Of a stretch of DNA of 18,737 nucleotides, positions 13,547 through 18,737 are shown in pieces. The notes beneath the pieces were generated by a model. It saw nothing but the letters and a program-made list of their open reading frames with translations, had not been told where the DNA came from and did no database searches. The stretch lies in assembly GCA_937996535.1 (NCBI GenBank), contig CALKVF010000085.1, positions 1 through 18,737 on the forward strand. Reading direction: 5' to 3'. Both the position numbers and the translations under genes were made by a program. The first letter of the stretch is position 1; each line of letters starts with the position of its first letter. The stretch is from an uncultured Novosphingobium sp. GTDB taxonomy: Bacteria; Pseudomonadota; Alphaproteobacteria; Sphingomonadales; Sphingomonadaceae.

Positions 13547-14040
13547 TGTCCGATAACACTCTCACCGATCTGGCCGAACTCGGCGCTGCTGCCGATGTCG
13601 TCGCCACCCCTGCCGCTCCTGCCGCGCCGCTGCGCGAAAAGGAAATCGACGCGCAGGGCCGTTCCTATGCCACCGGCCGCCGCAAGGACGCCGTTGCCCG
13701 CGTCTGGCTGAAGCCCGGCACCGGCAAGGTCGTCGTCAACGGCCGCGATCAGGAAGTCTACTTCGCACGTCCGACCCTGCGTCTGGTCATCGACCAGCCG
13801 TTCCAGGTTGCCGACCGTGCGGGCCAGTACGACGTGATCGCCACCGTCAAGGGCGGCGGTCTCTCGGGCCAGGCTGGTGCGGTCAAGCACGGCATTGCCC
13901 AGGCCCTCGCCAAGTACGAGCCGGCCCTGCGCAGCGCGGTCAAGGCCGCCGGGTTCCTGACCCGCGACAGCCGCGTCGTTGAACGTAAGAAGTACGGCCG
14001 CGCCAAGGCTCGCCGCAGCTTCCAGTTCTCGAAGCGCTAA
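13546..14040 (+). CDS. rpsI: 30S ribosomal protein S9
   Basis: S9 belongs to the head of the small subunit, with its C-terminal tail reaching the P-site tRNA. The protein has 164 residues: an alanine-rich N-terminal extension of about 35 residues, then the S9 domain. The domain begins YATGRRKDAVARVWLKPGTG and ends KKYGRAKARRSFQFSKR, with the invariant C-terminal lysine-arginine. The long N-terminal extension is common in alphaproteobacteria. A strong terminator follows 23 bp after the stop. Confidence 0.98.
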   Translation: MSDNTLTDLAELGAAADVVATPAAPAAPLREKEIDAQGRSYATGRRKDAVARVWLKPGTGKVVVNGRDQEVYFARPTLRLVIDQPFQVADRAGQYDVIATVKGGGLSGQAGAVKHGIAQALAKYEPALRSAVKAAGFLTRDSRVVERKKYGRAKARRSFQFSKR

Positions 14041-14063
14041 GGCTTACGGCATTACGCTGTTCG

Positions 14064-14096
14064 AAAAGGGGTCGGCCGCAAGGCTGGCCCCTTTTT
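14064..14096 (+). terminator. Intrinsic terminator of rplM-rpsI
   Basis: A 14-bp stem (14064-14077 with 14082-14095, two wobble pairs) is closed by a GCAA tetraloop. The 3' arm ends in CCCCTTTT followed by one more T. The A tract on the other side would also give a usable U run leftward, but no leftward gene ends here. Confidence 0.92.
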
Positions 14097-14122
14097 CGTG
14101 GAACCCGCCAAGGACACCCAGC

Positions 14123-14809
14123 ATGACCAAGCCCCACCCCACCGCCGCAACTCCGGTGAAGATGCCAGTGATCGGCCGCATCGGCTGGCTGCGCGGCGTG
14201 CTGGGTGCGGCGCTCGGCATCCTGCTGACCGGGCTGGTGAGCTGGCTGGCGCTGCGCGGCGATCCCGCGCTGCCGTGGCTGCTGGCCCCGATGGGCGCCT
14301 CGGCGGTGCTGATCTTCGTGCTGCCCGCCAGCCCCTTGTCGCAGCCGTGGCCAGTGCTGGGCGGACACCTGATCGCCGCGCTGGCCGGGATGCTGGCCCA
14401 CGCCGCGGGCGGAGCGCCGTGGCTGATTGCCGCGCTGGCCGTGGGCGGGGCGATCGCGGCGATGAGCCTCGCCCGCTGCCTCCATCCTCCTGCCGGCGGC
14501 ACCGCGCTGATCACCGCGCTGGCGAGCCCCGCGATTGCCGCGGCGGGCTGGCAGTTCCTGGCCGCGCCGCTCGCGCTCAACGTGGTGCTGATGCTGGCCT
14601 GCGGGATCGTCTGGAACCGGGCCACCGGCCATTCCTATCCCCACCATGCCCAGCCCGCCCCCGCGATGCCGAGCTGGATCGGCCACATCGAGGACGAAGA
14701 CCTCGACGCCGTGCTGGAAGAGTGGGACGAAGTGCTCGACGTCAGCCGCGAAGACCTGCTCGCGCTGCTCCACGCGGTCGAAGCCAAGGTGCGCGCGCGC
14801 ACGCGCTGA
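14123..14809 (+). CDS. HPP-family integral membrane protein
   Basis: This 228-residue membrane protein belongs to the HPP family, named after its motif, which is visible here as CLHPPAGGTAL (119-129). About five hydrophobic helices cover residues 23-165, including APMGASAVLIF. The C-terminal 45 residues are soluble, acidic and helical (IEDEDLDAVLEEWDEVLDVS), probably a cytoplasmic tail. Some HPP proteins have been linked to nitrite transport, but the role of the bacterial ones is poorly known and I assign none. AAGGA lies 9 bp before the ATG. It ends 4 bp from the end of the convergent phosphoesterase gene. Confidence 0.88.
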   Translation: MTKPHPTAATPVKMPVIGRIGWLRGVLGAALGILLTGLVSWLALRGDPALPWLLAPMGASAVLIFVLPASPLSQPWPVLGGHLIAALAGMLAHAAGGAPWLIAALAVGGAIAAMSLARCLHPPAGGTALITALASPAIAAAGWQFLAAPLALNVVLMLACGIVWNRATGHSYPHHAQPAPAMPSWIGHIEDEDLDAVLEEWDEVLDVSREDLLALLHAVEAKVRARTR

Positions 14810-14813
14810 AGGC

Positions 14814-15557
14814 TTAGCCCAGCGTTTCGACCGTTACCGACAAGCGGCCATCGGCAGCGAGGTCCAGCCGGTTGAAGCATGGCGCGCTGGTCCGCAGCCG
14901 CCGCGACAAAGTGCCCGCCCCGATCATCCGGATCGTCTGGCCATCGATCTCGACCGTCTTGTCGAATGGATCGTGGACATGGCCCGACAGCACGGCGCTG
15001 GCCCCGGCCCGCGCTAAGGCCGCCAGCGCCGCCGGACCACCCCGGGTCGAGGCAGTCGAATGGGTATCGGCTTCGACCAGTGGGTGATGGCAGGCCACCA
15101 GCCGCAGCGGCTTGGCCGCATTGTGCGCCAGCCCTTGCAGCGCGGCATCGAGATCACCGCTGCTGACCCGACCTTTCGACCAGTTGAACCGCCACTGCGC
15201 ACGGGCAATGGTCTTGAGCGGCACCACGGCCAGTTCATCGAGCGCGGGATCACGTTCCACCGCGGCTTCCAGCGCGTTGTAACGGGCATAGGGCCGGGTC
15301 AGGCGGCGCAGCATGTGGTGGTAATAGGGCACGTCATGATTGCCCGGCTCCAGAATGAGCGGCACCGGAATGCGCGCCAACCAATCCTGGGCGGCGGAAA
15401 ATTCGCGCGCGCTGCCGCGCATGGTGAGATCGCCGGTGCAGATCACCGCAGCCGGGCGCTCAGCCTCGAGCCGCTCCATGAACCAGGCCAGCGCCTCGCG
15501 GTCCTCGTAGCCGAAGTGCAGATCGCTGACATGAAAGAGAACGCGTCGCTGGGTCAT
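14814..15557 (-). CDS. Calcineurin-like metallophosphoesterase
   Basis: This 247-residue protein has all the metal-site motifs of the family in order: SDLHFG (Asp12, His14), TGDLT (Asp43), PGNHDV (Asn73, His74), ACHHP, and SGHVHDP. It resembles small cytoplasmic phosphodiesterases or phosphatases of the 3',5'-cAMP phosphodiesterase (CpdA/Icc) type, but the substrate cannot be told from sequence. The chosen ATG (15557) has AGG 9 bp upstream. The GTG two codons earlier is too close to that site. It follows the LytTR regulator by 49 bp on the same strand and might share its transcript. Confidence 0.88.
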   Translation of the reverse strand: MTQRRVLFHVSDLHFGYEDREALAWFMERLEAERPAAVICTGDLTMRGSAREFSAAQDWLARIPVPLILEPGNHDVPYYHHMLRRLTRPYARYNALEAAVERDPALDELAVVPLKTIARAQWRFNWSKGRVSSGDLDAALQGLAHNAAKPLRLVACHHPLVEADTHSTASTRGGPAALAALARAGASAVLSGHVHDPFDKTVEIDGQTIRMIGAGTLSRRLRTSAPCFNRLDLAADGRLSVTVETLG

Positions 15558-15606
15558 CGCCACCGACCTAGGTCAGGGCGCCCCGCCGGGCAAGCGCTGG
15601 TGGTGC

Positions 15607-16344
15607 TTAACGCCCGGCCATCGCCTTGGCGCGGGGCAGATAGGTCCGCCCGATCCGCACGGCGCTGCCATCGTCGAGTTCGGCCGACCACACCCCCAGC
15701 CCATCATGGCGCAGCCCGGCGATGCGGTCGCGGCGCAGGATGGTCGAGCGGTGGATGCGGATGAAGCGGTCGGGATCGAGCCGCGCCTCAAGCCCGGACA
15801 CGGTTTGCAGCAGCAGATAGCTGCGATCGCCGACATGCAGCCGGACATAGTCGCGCTCGGCATCGATCCGATCGACGTCGGCGGCTGCGATGCGCAGCAG
15901 TTCCGAGCGATAGGGCACCCAGAATTCGCTCAGCCAATCGCCGTGGACCCCGCTGCCGGCCCCGCGCCGGGCGAGCGCACGGGCGACAGCGCGTTCGAGG
16001 CGCTCGGGCGTGACAGGCTTGAGCACATAGTCGACCGCTTCAAGATCGAAGGCCTCGACCGCGAAATTGTCATGCGCGGTGACGAAGATCACCGCCGGAG
16101 CATTGCCCGCCGCGATCAGCGCGCGGGCCACGGCCAGCCCATCGAGTTCGGGCATGGTCATGTCGAGCAGGACCAGATCAGGCGCCAGCGCGCCGACCTG
16201 GCGCAGCGCCGCCGCGCCGTCGCAGGCGGTGCCGGCCACGGTGATGCCGGGCAGCGCGCGGCAGATCACTTCCATCCGCTCGATCGCCAAGGGCTCGTCG
16301 TCGACGATCAGCGTGCGCAGCGGGAGCGGGGCCGCGTCAGTCAT
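15607..16344 (-). CDS. LytTR-family response regulator
   Basis: This response regulator has 245 residues. The receiver domain (1-125) has the acidic pair Asp15-Asp16 in LIVDDEP, the phosphoacceptor Asp61 in LVLLDMTMPELDG, FVTAHD, and the conserved lysine in YVLKPVTP. The LytTR DNA-binding domain (about 140-245) shows YRSELLRIAAADVDRIDAER and FIRIHRSTILRRDRI. It overlaps the upstream histidine kinase by 8 bp (ATGACTGA) and is the cognate partner. LytTR pairs in other bacteria control envelope, uptake or virulence genes, but no target is visible here. Confidence 0.94.
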   Translation of the reverse strand: MTDAAPLPLRTLIVDDEPLAIERMEVICRALPGITVAGTACDGAAALRQVGALAPDLVLLDMTMPELDGLAVARALIAAGNAPAVIFVTAHDNFAVEAFDLEAVDYVLKPVTPERLERAVARALARRGAGSGVHGDWLSEFWVPYRSELLRIAAADVDRIDAERDYVRLHVGDRSYLLLQTVSGLEARLDPDRFIRIHRSTILRRDRIAGLRHDGLGVWSAELDDGSAVRIGRTYLPRAKAMAGR

Positions 16345-17536
16345 GGCGGTCCAGCGGCAAGCGGATCACCGTGCGCCAACCGCCCCGGGCGAGCGGGCCA
16401 GAGGTCATCGAAGCTGCCGCGCCGTGGCGGGCATCGAGCCGGTCGCGGACATTGGCAAGGCCGATCCCGAAGCCTTCGACCGCACCCGCACTGCCGCCCG
16501 GGCCATCGTCGGCCACTTCGAGCACCAGTTCGCCCTGTTCCTCGCGCGCGGTCACGCTGACCGTCACCGCACGCGTCACCGAGGCCACGGCATATTTGAC
16601 CGAGTTTTCGACCAGCGGCTGGAGGATCATGCCCGGCACGCGGGCATCGTGCAGCGCAGCCGGCACATCGACCCGCACCCGCAGCCGCTTGGGAAAGCGC
16701 ACCGCCTCGATGTCGAGGTAGAGCTGCTGAAGTTCCAGCTCCTGCTCCAGCGCGACATCGCCGGTCGGATCTCCGGCCAGGCTGCGGCGGTAATAGTTCG
16801 ACAGCGTCTGGATCATTTCCTCGGCTGCGGTGCCCTTGCCGGTGATGACCAGCGCCGAGAGCGAATTAAGCGTGTTGAACAGGAAGTGCGGATTGACCTG
16901 ATAGCGCAGCGAACGCAGCTCGGCGGCCTTGGCGGCGCGGCGGTATTCGCCCTCTCGGCGTTCGGCGGCGCGGGCCTGTTCGGCATTGACCAGCGCGAAA
17001 TAGAGCGCGGCCCATGCCAGCAGCAGGAAATAGCGCCCCAGCGCCACGTCGGTCAGCTGGCGCCAGCGGTTGTCGTCGCGGGTGGCCTTGTTGATCGTGA
17101 TCGCGGGCTTGGCCGATGCGGCGGCCGGCGCGGCGGCGGGATCGACCAGCAGGTTGCCGCTTTCATCGCGGCTGACGCGCAGGCCTTCACGCTCGGCGAT
17201 CTTGGCGACGACCTGGTTCTCGATCCCGGCAAAGACCTTCTGGTTGATGACCGCGAGCAACAGCGAGGCAGGAAGCGCAATGCCCAGCACGGCCACGCCC
17301 TTGAGCCAGACCGGCCGGCGATCGAGCAGCCGCAGCAGCGGCCAGAGCCCGACCGTCACCGCCATCGATGCAAGGGTCACCAGCACCCGGCGCCAGAACA
17401 GCGCATCGAGGAGTTCGAGCCCGACCAGCCACCCGCGCAGCGTGGCCAGCACTAGATAGGTCAGCCACATCCCGCCAATCGAGGCGAGAACAAGCCGCGC
17501 AGGCACGCGCTGGGGCAGGGGATCGATCCGGTCCAT
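16337..17536 (-). CDS. LytS-type (His_kinase) sensor histidine kinase
   Basis: This membrane sensor kinase has 399 residues. The N-terminal half has hydrophobic helices at about 13-32, 50-70, 78-98 and 167-184. Between the last two is a loop of about 68 residues with an Ala/Pro-rich stretch (PAAAPAAASAKP), probably periplasmic and the likely sensing part. The His_kinase domain begins with LRYQVNPHFLFNTLNSL, phosphoacceptor His217. The ATP site shows PLVENSVKYA (Asn311), ADDGPGG (342-348) and GFGIGLANVRDRL (355-367). ATG 17536 is chosen. The open frame to 17671 adds residues unlike the family and overlaps the end of the fumarase gene. It is translationally coupled to the response regulator. 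Confidence 0.92.
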   Translation of the reverse strand: MDRIDPLPQRVPARLVLASIGGMWLTYLVLATLRGWLVGLELLDALFWRRVLVTLASMAVTVGLWPLLRLLDRRPVWLKGVAVLGIALPASLLLAVINQKVFAGIENQVVAKIAEREGLRVSRDESGNLLVDPAAAPAAASAKPAITINKATRDDNRWRQLTDVALGRYFLLLAWAALYFALVNAEQARAAERREGEYRRAAKAAELRSLRYQVNPHFLFNTLNSLSALVITGKGTAAEEMIQTLSNYYRRSLAGDPTGDVALEQELELQQLYLDIEAVRFPKRLRVRVDVPAALHDARVPGMILQPLVENSVKYAVASVTRAVTVSVTAREEQGELVLEVADDGPGGSAGAVEGFGIGLANVRDRLDARHGAAASMTSGPLARGGWRTVIRLPLDRHD

Positions 17537-17631
17537 TCCAGTCCCGGCGATAGCCCCTGCACCCCGCAGTGGGCCAGACACTTCGTCGAGGAGCAAGCGG
17601 CGTTGGTCGATGACGGCCGCCACCGCCCGCC

Positions 17632-18737
17632 TCAGCCCAGCAGGTGTTCCTTGGCGATCTTGTCCTTCCACACCAGCGGGGCGAGCGAGTGGACGTTGTT
17701 GCCCTCGCTATCGACCGCCACGGTCACCGGCATGTCTTCCACCGTGAACTCGTAGATCGCTTCCATGCCCAGATCCTCGAACGCGATGACCTTGGCTTCG
17801 CGGATCGCGCGGGCAACGAGATAGGCCGCACCGCCCACGGCCATCAGGTAGGCCACCTTGTGATCAGCGATCACCTCGGTCGCGCCCTGGCCGCGTTCGG
17901 CCTTGCCGATCATGGTCAGAAGGCCAAGCTGGCACATCATGTCGGTGAACGAATCCATCCGGGTCGCGGTGGTCGGGCCAGCCGGACCGACGACTTCACC
18001 CATGATCGGATCGACCGGGCCGACGTAGTAGATCGCGCGGCCCTTGAAATCGACCGGGAGTTCCTCGCCCTTGGCGAGCATGTCTTTGATCCGCTTGTGT
18101 GCGGCATCGCGCCCGGTCAGCATCTTGCCGTTGAGCAGCAGCCGGTCACCCTGCTTCCAGCTCTTCACTTCTTCGTGGGTGAGCGTGTCGAGATTGACCT
18201 TCTTGGCCGCCGCATCGGGCGTCCAGTGAACTTCAGGCCATTCATCCAGCTTGGGCGTTTCGAGGAACTTGGGCCCCGACCCATCGAGCGTGAAATGCGC
18301 GTGGCGCGTGGCGGCACAGTTCGGGATCATCGCCACCGGCTTGCCCGCGGCATGGCACGGCGCGTCCATGATCTTGACGTCGAGGATGGTCGAAAGCCCG
18401 CCCAGTCCCTGCGCGCCGATGCCCAGCGCGTTGACCTTGTCGAAGATCTCGATGCGCATCGCCTCGATATCGTTCTGGGGGCCGCGCGCCTTGAGCTGGC
18501 CCATGTCGATCGGCTCCATCAGCGCCTTCTTGGCGAGCAGGACGCAATGTTCCGCCGTGCCGCCGATACCGATGCCGAGCATCCCCGGCGGGCACCAGCC
18601 CGCGCCCATCTGGGGCAGCATCTCGACCACCCAGTCGACGATGTTGTCGCTCGGGTTCATCATCTTGAACTTGGACTTGTTCTCGCTGCCGCCGCCCTTG
18701 GCCGCGACATCGACCGAGACCTTGCTACCCGGAACCA
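17632..18737 (-). CDS. fumA: Fumarate hydratase, class I (iron-sulfur), 5' end outside window
   Basis: This is the oxygen-sensitive [4Fe-4S] fumarase of the TCA cycle, which interconverts fumarate and malate. At least 367 residues are present and the N-terminus lies beyond the right edge. Cluster-ligand cysteine candidates are visible in GAGWCPPGML and MIPNCAATRH. KGGGSENKSKF and IGGTAEHCVLLAKK belong to the alpha part. GRAIYYVGPVDPIMGEVVGP and RMDSFTDMM mark the fused beta part, so both domains are in one chain, as in E. coli FumA/FumB. The gene stops at LLG-TGA, 95 bp before the kinase start, with no clear terminator between them. Confidence 0.95.
   Translation of the reverse strand, partial: VPGSKVSVDVAAKGGGSENKSKFKMMNPSDNIVDWVVEMLPQMGAGWCPPGMLGIGIGGTAEHCVLLAKKALMEPIDMGQLKARGPQNDIEAMRIEIFDKVNALGIGAQGLGGLSTILDVKIMDAPCHAAGKPVAMIPNCAATRHAHFTLDGSGPKFLETPKLDEWPEVHWTPDAAAKKVNLDTLTHEEVKSWKQGDRLLLNGKMLTGRDAAHKRIKDMLAKGEELPVDFKGRAIYYVGPVDPIMGEVVGPAGPTTATRMDSFTDMMCQLGLLTMIGKAERGQGATEVIADHKVAYLMAVGGAAYLVARAIREAKVIAFEDLGMEAIYEFTVEDMPVTVAVDSEGNNVHSLAPLVWKDKIAKEHLLG

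Noticed and set aside
17537..17671. Upstream extension of the histidine kinase frame
   Set aside because: It overlaps the end of the fumarase gene and lacks family similarity. The membrane domain begins soon after the ATG at 17536.
1..18737. CRISPR array, insertion sequence, prophage or integration site
   Set aside because: No regularly spaced repeats, transposase, integrase, long terminal inverted repeats or tRNA genes were seen. The only repeat cluster is the octamer array near 983-1025, which is too short and irregular for CRISPR.

Overview
The window looks like GC-rich chromosome from an alphaproteobacterium, most likely of the order Sphingomonadales. This is inference from gene content and style: a suf operon led by an Rrf2-type regulator, a type-2 heme A synthase without paired cysteines, a ThiS-ThiG fusion, and long antisense shadow frames typical of high GC. 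I see no tRNA, rRNA, CRISPR array, insertion sequence, integrase or phage gene. This is ordinary core and metabolic chromosome, and the unusual content is mostly regulatory.

Layout, left to right. The start of sufB and its upstream Rrf2-type regulator run leftward as a translationally coupled pair. Upstream of them lies a 424-bp gap without a protein gene. It holds a strong leftward intrinsic terminator at the end of a structured RNA, and a cluster of GCGAATCG octamers and GANTC sites. pyrD and a lipoprotein gamma-glutamyltransferase (ggt) follow rightward, then an acyl-CoA ligase coupled to a small unknown ORF. Facing them is a leftward block: a TauD/TfdA-type dioxygenase, a D-aminoacylase-like amidohydrolase, an unknown 175-residue protein, a ThiS-ThiG fusion and a small MerC-type membrane protein. 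Upstream of merC sits a near-perfect 21-bp palindrome that resembles a Zur box.

From 10970 rightward come ctaA (heme A synthase), a short ORF coupled to an exported unknown protein, rplM-rpsI (ribosomal proteins L13 and S9) with a good terminator, and an HPP-family membrane protein. The right end is leftward again: a metallophosphoesterase, a LytTR response regulator overlapping its LytS-like histidine kinase, and the 3' part of a class I fumarase that runs off the window.

The best candidates for something not yet described are: (1) the structured leftward RNA with its terminator just upstream of the rrf2-suf operon, either a free-standing sRNA or a transcription attenuator; (2) the GCGAATCG/GANTC cluster beside it; (3) a Zur-like operator that appears to control merC together with thiSG; (4) the ThiS tail locked inside a fusion; and (5) a hairpin that encloses the rplM ribosome-binding site. 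None could be tested computationally here.
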